This document shows positions 1 through 7,183 of a DNA stretch of 14,631 nt, one piece after another. Position 1 is the first letter of the stretch; each line of letters starts with the position of its first letter. The stretch comes from Bifidobacteriaceae bacterium. GTDB lineage: Bacteria; Actinomycetota; Actinomycetes; Actinomycetales; WQXJ01. The translations under genes were made by a program, and so were the position numbers. The notes under the pieces were generated by a model. That model was not told the DNA's origin. It did not search any database and saw only the letters and a program-made list of their open reading frames with translations. The stretch is taken from the NCBI GenBank assembly GCA_031266115.1, contig JAISBQ010000076.1, forward strand, positions 1 through 14,631, read 5' to 3'.

Positions 1-2
1 CC

Positions 3-131
3 TTCGCTGGATGGGACTGGACCCGCAACACCCACACTGGCATCCTCACCGTCACCTCACCCCAGGGCCGCATCTACCGCGTCGAACCGCCCACGCCCGC
101 CATCCCACCGTGGGAACCCACCACCTGGTAA
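3..131 (+). CDS. C-terminal fragment of a probable DUF222/HNH-type (13E12-like) protein, cut by the window edge
   Basis: This is the only likely plus-strand gene. The frame starting at base 3 is open from the window edge to a TAA at 129-131, giving 42 residues. It contains GWDWTRNTHTGILTVTSP followed by QGRIYRVEPP and a proline/tryptophan-rich end. From memory, this resembles the extreme C-terminus of the actinobacterial DUF222/HNH endonuclease family (13E12 repeat-like proteins), which often ends in a 'W-T-SP-x-G-x-x-Y' stretch. The HNH motif itself would lie upstream, outside the window, so nuclease function is inferred from family resemblance only. The other two plus frames here give histidine- or proline-rich nonsense. 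It converges on the broken ATPase gene to its right. These proteins are multicopy and often sit near mobile or rearranged DNA, which fits this edge. Confidence 0.5.
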   Translation, partial: FAGWDWTRNTHTGILTVTSPQGRIYRVEPPTPAIPPWEPTTW

Positions 132-148
132 CACCACGCCACCGCCGA

Positions 149-173
149 GGGGTCAGAATTCACCCAGCGTTAT
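149..173. other. Possible insertion-sequence end remnant at the broken ATPase gene
   Basis: The stretch reads ggggtcagaattcaccc (149-165) and lies exactly where homology of the neighbouring ATPase stops (about 174). Its GGGGTCA-AATTC form recalls the terminal and subterminal repeats of some IS21-type elements, but no transposase and no second end are visible in the window. This is a resemblance, not an identification. Confidence 0.2.
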
Positions 174-485
174 CGCCGAACCCGTCAAGATGAACTGACC
201 CTTAGTTTGCCGGGCGTCGATCTCGTGGCGCACCACATTCCACACGTCGGGGACCATCTGCCACTCATCGATGAGCCGAGGGGTGGCACAGTCGAGAATC
301 GCAGCAGGTTCCACCTCGGTCAGGCGGCGCGAACTCGGTTCATCAAGCCGGGCGGCGCTGGCTGCATGCCGCAACGCCGTGGTGGTCTTGCCGGCCTGTC
401 GCGCTCCGCGGATCAGGACTCCACCCGACGAGCGGAGCTTGCGCTCAATCCTCGAGTCGATCAAACGCGGTCGGTACGGTGCCAT
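153..485 (-). pseudogene. Truncated AAA ATPase (AAA_14/DUF4143-type), N-terminal part only
   Basis: The ATG at 485-483 opens a 110-residue frame. It begins MAPYRPRLIDSRIERKLRSS and then shows a P-loop, IRGARQAGKTTT, at about residues 25-36. A Walker-B-like segment, PRLIDEWQMVPDVWN, lies near residues 69-83, and QFILTGSA follows near 97-104. These are the landmarks of the DUF4143-associated ATPase group, whose members are normally about 400 residues. Here the reading diverges right after LTGSA (base 174) into ITLGEF and a TGA. The AAA lid, the restriction-like part and the DUF4143 domain are therefore missing. An in-frame TAG sits 12 bases before the ATG and I see no good Shine-Dalgarno, so expression is doubtful. 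Full-length members occur in accessory regions and their role is poorly defined. I call it a remnant cut at a rearrangement junction. A working short gene is unlikely. Confidence 0.75.
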
Positions 486-529
486 GGCCCGGGACTACCG
501 GCCGATCACGGTTTTGAAGGGATCTCAGT

Positions 530-551
530 CACTGGCTTGAAGGATCCAGTG
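530..551 (-). terminator. Weak stem-loop downstream of the deacetylase gene
   Basis: CACTGG (530-535) pairs with CCAGTG (546-551) around a 10-base loop. It lies 18 bases past the deacetylase stop in the direction of transcription. No T-run follows, so terminator function is inferred from position only. The remainder of the 84-base gap (486-569) shows nothing else clear. Confidence 0.3.
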
Positions 552-569
552 GGGTGGTGGTGCCCCTCG

Positions 570-1304
570 TCAGCGGCGCCCAGAGTAGTAGGCCTTGCCG
601 GGCTTCACTGTGCCGCCCAGGAGATCCGTGACGGTGACGAGCGTGTAGCCCCGCTTATCCAGATAGTGGATGATCCGCTCCAGAGCATCCGCCGAGGCGC
701 GATGGAGATCGTGCATGAGGATGATCGAGCCCCGGTGGGTCTCGCGCTTGATGTGGCCGAACACGGCGCTCGGACTGCGCGACTGCCAGTCGCGGGTGTC
801 CACATCCCACATGATGGCCGCCACATCCGCCTCACCCAGCGCCGCAAGTACGCGGCCATTGACTGAACCGTAAGGCGGACGCAGCAGGGAGGGTCGCTTG
901 CCTGTGATCTTGGCCACCTGACGCGCCGTGCGCTCCACCTGTTGGCGGATCTGCCCGCCACTCAGCGAGGTCAGCGCCGGATGGCTCCACGTGTGGGACG
1001 CGATCTCGTTGCCCTGGGCAGCCATTGTGACCAACGTCGACGCGCGGCCCGACACCTGCGAACCGATCACAAAGAACGTCGCCACCGCACCGTGGCGCTT
1101 CAAGATCTTCAGGTATCGCTCCGTGTACCTACTCGGGCCGTCATCGAAGGTCAACGCGACGCACTTGACCTCCGCGCAGTCCGCGGCGGCGCGGTGCACC
1201 CCAGCCGCTACTGCGCCGTCGTCGTCCCCTGCCGCCGCCGGCGGCGATCCGATCACCCCCAGCGCCAACCCCATAGCGACACACAACGTCAATGCCCTTG
1301 GCAT
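570..1304 (-). CDS. Secreted polysaccharide deacetylase (CE4 / NodB homology domain)
   Basis: A 244-residue exported enzyme of carbohydrate esterase family 4, which removes acetyl groups from N-acetyl sugars in a metal-dependent way. In actinobacteria the likely substrate is peptidoglycan; chitin-like polymers are the alternative. The catalytic motifs are all visible: TFDDGPS (residues 52-58, base and metal aspartates D54/D55), HTWSH (104-108, metal histidines), RPPYG (142-146), DTRDW (169-173) and ILMHD (195-199, acid histidine). The start ATG at 1304 is chosen because it is followed by a clean signal peptide (MPRALTLCVAMGLALGVIG, then AAA-G near residues 23-26) and preceded by a G-rich Shine-Dalgarno about 6 bases away. 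ATG 1355 and GTG 1400 would add an implausible glycine/tryptophan leader. Two cysteines just before motif 1 (C43, C48) could form a disulfide outside the cell. It lies 158 bases below atpC with hairpins between, so it is probably a separate transcript. Confidence 0.88.
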   Translation of the reverse strand: MPRALTLCVAMGLALGVIGSPPAAAGDDDGAVAAGVHRAAADCAEVKCVALTFDDGPSRYTERYLKILKRHGAVATFFVIGSQVSGRASTLVTMAAQGNEIASHTWSHPALTSLSGGQIRQQVERTARQVAKITGKRPSLLRPPYGSVNGRVLAALGEADVAAIMWDVDTRDWQSRSPSAVFGHIKRETHRGSIILMHDLHRASADALERIIHYLDKRGYTLVTVTDLLGGTVKPGKAYYSGRR

Positions 1305-1333
1305 GGCTGCCCCCAACCACCACCCGGACGGCG

Positions 1334-1350
1334 CCCCACCGCCCGTGGGG
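1334..1350 (-). promoter_or_regulatory. Stem-loop in the 5' leader of the deacetylase gene
   Basis: CCCCAC (1334-1339) and GTGGGG (1345-1350) form a perfect 6-bp stem with a 5-base loop, ending about 30 bases before the chosen start. It could influence translation, or it may be chance in GC-rich DNA. No known riboswitch is recognised. Confidence 0.25.
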
Positions 1351-1374
1351 ACCATCCTCCCCCATCCGCCGGAC

Positions 1375-1402
1375 CAGTGACGGGCCCAGGGGCCGATCAC
1401 TG
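1375..1402 (-). terminator. Two-tier stem-loop between atpC and the deacetylase
   Basis: CAGTGA (1375-1380) pairs with TCACTG (1397-1402). After a 2x2 internal loop, GGCC pairs with GGCC around CAGG. It sits in the atpC-deacetylase gap. It lacks a U-tract, but terminators of GC-rich actinobacteria often do. It could help end the atp transcript or belong to the deacetylase leader. Confidence 0.35.
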
Positions 1403-1441
1403 CCCGGATGAGATTGACCGGCGCGCCGCTACTATCCGCAT

Positions 1442-1462
1442 GCCACGCACGCGGGCCGTGGC
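1442..1462 (-). terminator. Stem-loop abutting the atpC stop codon, candidate atp operon terminator
   Basis: GCCACG (1442-1447) and CGTGGC (1457-1462) form a perfect 6-bp stem with a 9-base loop directly after the TAA of atpC (1465-1463). No T-run follows, so it is a non-canonical terminator candidate, supported by position at the end of the operon. Confidence 0.4.
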
Positions 1463-1732
1463 TTAACCCACCAACTCGCCCTTGTCGGTGACGATGGTGA
1501 CCACGTCGGAGTCGACCGAGACGAAGCCGCCGTTGACGGTGGCACGCAACCAGGCGCCATCGTCGGATTGGACACGGACCTCACCCGTGCCGAGAACAGA
1601 CAACAAGGGCTGGTGACGCGGGTAGACACCGATCGAGCCCTCCGGGGTGGGCACCGTGACAAAGGCAGCCCGACCGGACCACACCGGCGCGGCCTGGTCA
1701 ACGATCTCGACCCGCAAGGAACCCTCGGCCAT
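1463..1732 (-). CDS. atpC: ATP synthase F1 subunit epsilon, short form without the C-terminal helical domain
   Basis: The epsilon subunit sits on the rotating central stalk and links gamma to the c-ring. The 89 residues cover just the N-terminal beta-sandwich: SLRVEIVDQ near the start, then the family landmarks EGSIGVYPRHQPLLSVLGTG (about 32-51) and a run of strands ending TIVTDKGELVG. Typical epsilons are about 120-140 residues and add a two-helix C-terminal hairpin that can inhibit ATP hydrolysis; here the stop follows the sandwich. The start ATG at 1732 lies 10 bases past the atpD stop, with a G-rich Shine-Dalgarno (AGGGGGACGCCG before ATG). The frame extends further upstream, but only as noise inside atpD. 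It is the last gene of the atp operon. Short epsilons occur in some other bacteria, so this may be normal for the lineage. Confidence 0.9.
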   Translation of the reverse strand: MAEGSLRVEIVDQAAPVWSGRAAFVTVPTPEGSIGVYPRHQPLLSVLGTGEVRVQSDDGAWLRATVNGGFVSVDSDVVTIVTDKGELVG

Positions 1733-1742
1733 CGGCGTCCCC

Positions 1743-3224
1743 CTACTCCCCGAGCTGGGCACGGATGCGCGCCCAGCTGCGGTCCAAGTCCTCCAGGCCG
1801 CCGATGTTGAAAAAGGCCTGCTCGGCGATGTGATCGAACTCGCCATCGGCGATCCGACTGAACGCGTCGATGGTCTCAGCGAGCGGCACCGTCGATCCCT
1901 CCACACCCGTGTACTGCGTGGCCATGTAGGTGTTCTGGGACAAGAACTGCTGGATGCGCCGCGCCCGTGCCACCACGATCTTGTCCTCCTCGCTCAACTC
2001 GTCCACGCCGAGGATCGCGATGATGTCCTGCAACTCCTTGTTGCGCTGGAGGATCGCCTTGACACGCGTCGCGGTCGCGTAGTGATCCGCGCCCACGTAC
2101 CGAGGATCGAGGATCCGGGACGTCGAGGCCAACGGATCCACCGCAGGGTACAGGCCACGCGAGGCGATATCGCGCGACAGCTCGGTGGTGGCGTCCAGGT
2201 GGGCGAAGGTGGTGGCAGGGGCCGGATCGGTGTAGTCGTCCGCCGGCACGTAGATCGCCTGCAGCGACGTGATCGAGTGGCCGCGCGTGGAGGTGATCCG
2301 CTCCTGGAGCTGACCCATCTCATCGGCCAGCGTGGGCTGGTACCCGACCGCGGAGGGCATGCGACCCAGCAGCGTGGACACCTCAGAACCCGCCTGGGTG
2401 AACCGGAAGATGTTGTCGATGAACAGCAGCACGTCCTGCTTCTGAACATCCCGGAAGTACTCCGCCATGGTCAGCCCGGACAGCGCGACGCGTAACCGGG
2501 TCCCCGGCGGCTCATCCATCTGGCCGAACACCAAGGCCGTCTGCGCAATCACGCCGGACTCGGTCATCTCCGCGATCAGATCGTTGCCCTCGCGGGTCCG
2601 CTCCCCCACCCCGGCAAACACCGACACACCCTCGTGCTCGTTTGCGACCCGGTAGATCATCTCCTGGATCAGCACGGTCTTGCCCACCCCGGCGCCCCCG
2701 AACAACCCGATCTTGCCGCCCTGGACGTAGGGCGTGAGCAGGTCGATCACCTTGATGCCGGTTTCGAACATCTGGGTCCTGGCCTCCAACGCATCGAACG
2801 ATGGCGGATCGCGGTGGATCCCCCATCGCTCGGAGACCTCCAGGCGTTCGCCCGGCTTCAGATTGAGGCACTCGCCGGTCACATTGAACACGTGACCCTT
2901 GGTCACGTCCCCGACGGGCACCGCGATCGACTTCCCGGTGTCCACCACCGGCGCACCGCGTACCAGTCCATCGGTCGGCTTGAGTGCCACCGTGCGCACC
3001 AGGTTGTCCCCGAGATGCTGCTCCACCTCCAGCGTGATGGTCACCGCGGACTCGCCCTCGCCTTGGCCCGACAGGTCCACCTCGACCCGGAGAGCGTTGT
3101 AGATCTCAGGGATGGCGTCACCGGGGAATTCGACATCGACCACCGGTCCAATCACACGCGCCACCCGGCCGGTGCCGGGCCCCTGGCCGCCGGCCGTCTT
3201 GCTTTCGGGGCTGGTCGTCGTCAT
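1743..3224 (-). CDS. atpD: ATP synthase F1 subunit beta (catalytic)
   Basis: The catalytic subunit of the F1 hexamer makes ATP from ADP and phosphate at three alternating sites. It has 493 residues, slightly long because of a Gly/Thr/Ser-rich N-terminus of about 19 residues before RVARVIGPVVDVEFPG. The P-loop GGAGVGKT is at 176-183, the catalytic-glutamate segment GERTREGND at 207-215, and Walker B VLLFID at 265-270. It is followed by NIFRFTQAGSEVSTLLGRMP and the DELSEED loop near ILGVDELSEED. All expected residues are present. The ATG at 3224 is followed directly by MTTTSPESK; the Shine-Dalgarno is weak (purine-rich AAGAAAG upstream), so coupling to atpG, 33 bases away, probably helps. It lies between atpG and atpC. 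Confidence 0.98.
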   Translation of the reverse strand: MTTTSPESKTAGGQGPGTGRVARVIGPVVDVEFPGDAIPEIYNALRVEVDLSGQGEGESAVTITLEVEQHLGDNLVRTVALKPTDGLVRGAPVVDTGKSIAVPVGDVTKGHVFNVTGECLNLKPGERLEVSERWGIHRDPPSFDALEARTQMFETGIKVIDLLTPYVQGGKIGLFGGAGVGKTVLIQEMIYRVANEHEGVSVFAGVGERTREGNDLIAEMTESGVIAQTALVFGQMDEPPGTRLRVALSGLTMAEYFRDVQKQDVLLFIDNIFRFTQAGSEVSTLLGRMPSAVGYQPTLADEMGQLQERITSTRGHSITSLQAIYVPADDYTDPAPATTFAHLDATTELSRDIASRGLYPAVDPLASTSRILDPRYVGADHYATATRVKAILQRNKELQDIIAILGVDELSEEDKIVVARARRIQQFLSQNTYMATQYTGVEGSTVPLAETIDAFSRIADGEFDHIAEQAFFNIGGLEDLDRSWARIRAQLGE

Positions 3225-3257
3225 GAGATGGTGCTCGCTTTCTTGTCGGTGTGACGT

Positions 3258-4160
3258 CTAGTGCCCGGCTCCAGCCAAAGCGTCGGCGCCGGAGACGATT
3301 TCGGAGATTTCTTGGGTGATCTCGGCCTGCCGGGCCTGATTGGCCAGGCGCGTGAAAGTGCGGATGAGTTCCTCGGCGTTCTCCGTCGCCGTGTGCATCG
3401 CCTGCTGGCGCGCGGCCAACTCGCTAGCCGCGGCCTGGAGCAGGCAGTCCCACAGGCGGGCACGGATGTATCGCGGCAGGAGAGTGCCGAGGACCTCGGC
3501 GGTGTCCGGTTCGAAGGCATACAGCGGAAAGAGCTGATCGGCCTCGACCACGCCCTCGACCACTTCGAGTGGCAGCATGCGGATGACCCGGGGAACCTGG
3601 GAGACCATCGACCGGAAATGGGTGTACACCACGTGGATTTCGCGGACACCGCCCGCGCCCGCGGATGCCGTAAACCGTTCTAGCATCGCATCGGCGAGTT
3701 CCCCGGCCAGATCCTGGGTCGGTGCGTCGGATTCGCCCTGCCACGTGCGGACCATCGCCGTGCGCCGGAAGTCGAAATAGCCGATACCGCGCCGTCCCAC
3801 CACGAACAGCTCCACCTGTTTGCCCTCGCCAGCCAACGTGGCCATCAGGCGCTCGGCCTCGCGCAGCACACTGGCGTTGTAGGCGCCGGCCATCCCTCGA
3901 TCGGCCGTGAGCACCAGGACTGCCACCTGATCCGTATCGTCGCGCTCGGAAAGCAGGGGGTGCTCGATCCCCGTACCCACGTGGGTGGCCACGGCGGAGA
4001 CGGCTCTGGTCAACGCCTGGGTGTACGGCTCGGAGGCGTGCGCCGCGTCACGCGCCTTGCTGATCCGCGAGGCGGCGATCAGTTCCATCGCCCTGAAGAT
4101 CTTTTTCAGGGCCGATGTCGAGGAGATGCGCCCGCGATAGGCGCGTTGAGATCCGGCCAC
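3258..4160 (-). CDS. atpG: ATP synthase F1 subunit gamma (central rotor shaft)
   Basis: The gamma subunit is the coiled-coil shaft that turns inside the alpha3beta3 hexamer. The 300 residues begin MAGSQRAYRGRISSTSALKK, continue with the conserved KIFRAMELIAASRISKAR helix, and end with a long helix (TRLANQARQAEITQEISEIV) typical of the C-terminal half of the shaft. The Rossmann-like middle shows VLVLTADRGMAGAYNASVL. The GTG start at 4160 lies 3 bases after the atpA stop. A GAGG Shine-Dalgarno about 7 bases ahead of it sits inside the last atpA codons, so translation is tightly linked to atpA. The length is within the range for actinobacterial gamma. Confidence 0.97.
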   Translation of the reverse strand: MAGSQRAYRGRISSTSALKKIFRAMELIAASRISKARDAAHASEPYTQALTRAVSAVATHVGTGIEHPLLSERDDTDQVAVLVLTADRGMAGAYNASVLREAERLMATLAGEGKQVELFVVGRRGIGYFDFRRTAMVRTWQGESDAPTQDLAGELADAMLERFTASAGAGGVREIHVVYTHFRSMVSQVPRVIRMLPLEVVEGVVEADQLFPLYAFEPDTAEVLGTLLPRYIRARLWDCLLQAAASELAARQQAMHTATENAEELIRTFTRLANQARQAEITQEISEIVSGADALAGAGH

Positions 4161-4163
4161 CGT

Positions 4164-5792
4164 TCAGCCTCGCTTGCGCACGACGATCTGTTCCTGCGCG
4201 ACGTCAGGTGCGCCATCGTCGGTGTCCTCGCCATTCGGCGCTATCCCGATGGCGACCTTGAATTGGGCGGTGAACCGTTCGGTCGCCTCGGTCAGGGCGG
4301 CGAGAGTCTCGGCGGACAAGTCCCCAGTGCCGCCGATGGCGTCCATCACCTCCGTATGACGCGCCACGTAGTCGAGAAACTCATCCTCGTAACGCGTGAC
4401 CTGATCGAGCGGGATGGCGTCGAGATACCCCTGGGACCCGGCCCAAATCGACACCACCTGCCGAGGCACCGAGTACGGCTGGTATTGAGGTTGCTTCAGC
4501 AACTCCATGAGACGTGCGCCGCGGGTGAGCTGCTGACGGCTCGCCGCATCCAGGTCGGAGGCAAACATGGCGAAAGCCTCCAGCGACCGGTACTGGGCGA
4601 GATCGATCTTCAAGGTCCCCGCCACCTTCTTCATCGCCTTGACCTGGGCGGACCCGCCCACACGCGACACGGAAATGCCCACGTCCACGGCCGGGCGCTG
4701 GTTGGCGTTGAACAGGTCGGACTGCAAGAAGATCTGCCCATCGGTGATGGAGATGACGTTGGTGGGGATGTAGGCGGAGACGTCGTTCGCCTTGGTCTCG
4801 ATGATCGGAAGACCCGTCATGGACCCGCCGCCCATCTCGTCAGAGAGCTTGGCGCAACGCTCAAGGAGCCGGGAATGGAGGTAGAACACGTCGCCCGGGT
4901 ACGCCTCGCGGCCTGGAGGCCGGCGCAGCAGGAGGGAAACGGCGCGATAGGCCTCGGCCTGCTTGGACAGATCGTCGAACACGATGAGGACGTGTTTGCC
5001 CTGGTACATCCAGTGCTGCCCGATCGCCGAGCCCGTATAGGGGGCGAGGTACTTGAACCCGGCCGGGTCCGAGGCCGGGGCGGCGACGATGGTCGTGTAC
5101 TCCAACGCGCCAGCATCCGCCAACGCCCCGCGGACGGCGGCAATGGTCGATCCCTTCTGACCAATCGCTACGTAGATGCACCGGACCTGACGCGCCGGAT
5201 CGCCAGAATCCCAGTTGGCCTTCTGGTTGATCATCGTGTCGGTCGCAATGGCCGTCTTGCCCGTTCCGCGATCCCCGATGATGAGCTGACGTTGGCCCCG
5301 GCCGATGGGGATCATCGCATCCACGGCCTTGAGGCCGGTCTGAAGCGGCTCGTGGACCGACTGACGCTGCATCACCGTCGGCGCCTGGAGCTCCAGAGCC
5401 CGGCGGCCCTCACTCAGCACCTCACCCAAGCCGTCGAGGGGATTGCCCAGAGGGTCCACCACGCGGCCCAGGTAGCCATCGCCGATGGGAACGGACAGCA
5501 CCTCGCCGGTCCGGCGCACCTCCTGGCCTTCCTCGATGCCTGCAAACTCCCCGAGCACCACCACGCCGATCTCGCGGACGTCGAGGTTCTGGGCGAGCCC
5601 AAGGGTGCCATCGGCGAAGATCAACAGCTCGTTCGCCATCGCCCCGGCGAGCCCTTCGACGTGGGCGATGCCGTCACCCGCCAGGGTGACACGCCCGACC
5701 TCTTCTGCCTGGGCGCTGGGCACCTCGTAGTCGGCAACGAACGCATCGAGCGCCGAGCGGATTGCCTCGGGGCGGATCGTCAATTCGGCCAT
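4164..5792 (-). CDS. atpA: ATP synthase F1 subunit alpha
   Basis: The non-catalytic nucleotide-binding subunit of F1, 542 residues. Visible features are the N-terminal beta-barrel (VGRVTLAGDGIAHVEGL), the P-loop GDRGTGKT at 173-180, the Walker B LIVFDD at 269-274, and the arginine-finger segment SVSRVGGSAQV with R377, which completes the beta catalytic site. The C-terminal tail (NGEDTDDGAPDVAQEQIVV) is acidic and longer than in E. coli (513 residues). Mycobacterial alpha also has a C-terminal extension, which is reported to suppress ATP hydrolysis; whether this tail does so is unknown. The ATG at 5792 has AAAGGA about 11 bases upstream and lies 21 bases below atpH. An apparent ORF of 619 codons on the opposite strand is a GC-rich shadow of this gene and atpG. 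Confidence 0.98.
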   Translation of the reverse strand: MAELTIRPEAIRSALDAFVADYEVPSAQAEEVGRVTLAGDGIAHVEGLAGAMANELLIFADGTLGLAQNLDVREIGVVVLGEFAGIEEGQEVRRTGEVLSVPIGDGYLGRVVDPLGNPLDGLGEVLSEGRRALELQAPTVMQRQSVHEPLQTGLKAVDAMIPIGRGQRQLIIGDRGTGKTAIATDTMINQKANWDSGDPARQVRCIYVAIGQKGSTIAAVRGALADAGALEYTTIVAAPASDPAGFKYLAPYTGSAIGQHWMYQGKHVLIVFDDLSKQAEAYRAVSLLLRRPPGREAYPGDVFYLHSRLLERCAKLSDEMGGGSMTGLPIIETKANDVSAYIPTNVISITDGQIFLQSDLFNANQRPAVDVGISVSRVGGSAQVKAMKKVAGTLKIDLAQYRSLEAFAMFASDLDAASRQQLTRGARLMELLKQPQYQPYSVPRQVVSIWAGSQGYLDAIPLDQVTRYEDEFLDYVARHTEVMDAIGGTGDLSAETLAALTEATERFTAQFKVAIGIAPNGEDTDDGAPDVAQEQIVVRKRG

Positions 5793-5813
5793 GGGTCCAC
5801 GTGTCCTTTCTTC

Positions 5814-6629
5814 CTATGAAGCGATGGCCCGCCGCAGCGAGACAAAGCGGGCCAACACCGTGGCATCGAGCAGGTCGGAGCCGATCGTGACCCGCATCCC
5901 ACCCATCACCGTGGGATCGACCGACGCGTCGAGGCGAACGGGATGTCCGTACGCACCGGCAAGGATCGTGGCCAACCGGTCCCGCTGAGCGCCAGTCAAC
6001 GCGGTGGCGCTGACCACGCTCGCCACCATCCGGCCGCGCCGCTCGGCCGACAGCTCGGCGAGCAGCATCAGTGACGCGATGAGCGGACGTCCACGAGGCG
6101 CGCGCACCGCGCGTTCCACCAGCATCATCGTGGTGGGCGCAAGGTCCTGCGCCCACAGGCGGCGGGCGAGGGCGATGCGGGCGGCGGCATCGGCATCGGC
6201 GTCCGCGAGAGCGACCACCACGTCCCGATGGGCAGCGAGGAAACGCTCCACGGCGAACAGGTCGTCTTCGAAGCTCTCCAGGGCGTCCGGTGGGCCGATG
6301 GCGATCAGCGTCGCCTCGACGCCCAGGCGTTCGATCGCTTCGGAAAGGTCGGGGTCGTGGGACCAGCGTGATGCCGCCAGATCGGCCACGAAGGCCGCCG
6401 CCGCTTGGTCGTGGCCGACCATCATGGCGGTGACCATGGCGCGCTTCGCACCCGCCGGCCGGTTGGGGTTGGCCAGCGCCCGCAGGACCGCCGAGTTCGC
6501 ATCCACCGCATCGACCACCGCGAACAACTCGCCCGCGCGCACAAACACAGCGGACGATGCCGCTCCGGCCAATTCGCGGCCCAGCGCGGCTCGGGCGGTG
6601 GTCAGGGAGGCGAGGGATGCGCCACGCAT
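5814..6629 (-). CDS. atpH: ATP synthase F1 subunit delta (peripheral stalk)
   Basis: The delta subunit caps the alpha3beta3 head and joins it to the b-subunit stalk. At 271 residues it matches the long actinobacterial delta (E. coli has 177). The sequence is alanine-rich and helical. It ends with the conserved family signature DPTVMGGMRVTIGSDLLDAT followed by a short basic helix (VLARFVSLRRAIAS). The ATG at 6629 overlaps the atpF stop by one base (TGATG), which fixes the start and implies translational coupling. It is a stand-alone protein, unlike the b-delta fusion of mycobacteria, and this helps exclude that genus. Identity rests on operon position plus the C-terminal signature. Confidence 0.95.
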   Translation of the reverse strand: MRGASLASLTTARAALGRELAGAASSAVFVRAGELFAVVDAVDANSAVLRALANPNRPAGAKRAMVTAMMVGHDQAAAAFVADLAASRWSHDPDLSEAIERLGVEATLIAIGPPDALESFEDDLFAVERFLAAHRDVVVALADADADAAARIALARRLWAQDLAPTTMMLVERAVRAPRGRPLIASLMLLAELSAERRGRMVASVVSATALTGAQRDRLATILAGAYGHPVRLDASVDPTVMGGMRVTIGSDLLDATVLARFVSLRRAIAS

Positions 6630-7183
6630 CAGACCTTGCCACCCCCGGTCGGCACCTCAGCGGCGGCCAGCTCATCCAAGAATCGGTCGACCACGCGCGA
6701 GGCGACGGCGGAATCCTTTAACGTCTCACCCACGATCCGTTCGGCCAGTTGGGTGGCCAGAGCTCCGACATCGGCGCGCAGAGCCAACTCGGCGGCCTTG
6801 GTGTCCGCGGCGATTTGGGCCTGTGCGGCGCCCAGAATCCTCTCAGCCTCGACGCTCGCCGTCCGGCGGGCCTCGGCGACAATCGCAGCAGCGTCCTCAC
6901 GCGCCTCGTCACGGGCACGCGCGGCACGAGCGGTGGCATCGGCGATCTGAGCGGCGGCACGGGCACGCTCGGCGGCGATCTGAGACTCCGCCTCTGCCGC
7001 CCGGCGAAGGCCGCCTTCGATCTTTTCCGTCCGCTCGTCCAGGACCTTCAGGTACGTGGGAACCACCTTGGTGACCACGACGAACGCGATCACCGCCAGG
7101 CAGAGCAGCGACAGGATGACCTCGTACAACGGGGGGATGAACAGTCCGATCCCCTCAGGTGTGCCCGACGCGGTGATCATCAC
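6629..7183 (-). CDS. atpF: ATP synthase F0 subunit b (peripheral stalk)
   Basis: Subunit b anchors the stator: one N-terminal membrane helix followed by a long cytoplasmic coiled coil that reaches delta. In the 184 residues, the membrane helix is about 19-42 (LYEVILSLLCLAVIAFVVVT). A heptad-like region rich in Ala, Glu and Arg follows, from about 50 to 150 (DERTEKIEGGL onwards). The C-terminus (AERIVGETLKDSAVASRVVDR) is the part expected to dock on delta. The GTG at 7183 overlaps the atpE stop as GTGA; the next codon is ATG (7180), an equally possible start. I see no separate Shine-Dalgarno, consistent with translation coupled to atpE. There is a single b gene and no b' paralogue. Confidence 0.96.
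   Translation of the reverse strand: MMITASGTPEGIGLFIPPLYEVILSLLCLAVIAFVVVTKVVPTYLKVLDERTEKIEGGLRRAAEAESQIAAERARAAAQIADATARAARARDEAREDAAAIVAEARRTASVEAERILGAAQAQIAADTKAAELALRADVGALATQLAERIVGETLKDSAVASRVVDRFLDELAAAEVPTGGGKV

Noticed and set aside
207..866. A 219-codon plus-strand frame crossing the ATPase remnant and the deacetylase
   Set aside because: It spans two unrelated minus-strand genes and has no family signature.
3960..5819. A 619-codon open frame on the plus strand opposite atpG/atpA
   Set aside because: It is antisense to two certain ATP synthase genes, shows no recognisable motif and has the Arg/Gly/His-rich composition of a GC-driven shadow frame.
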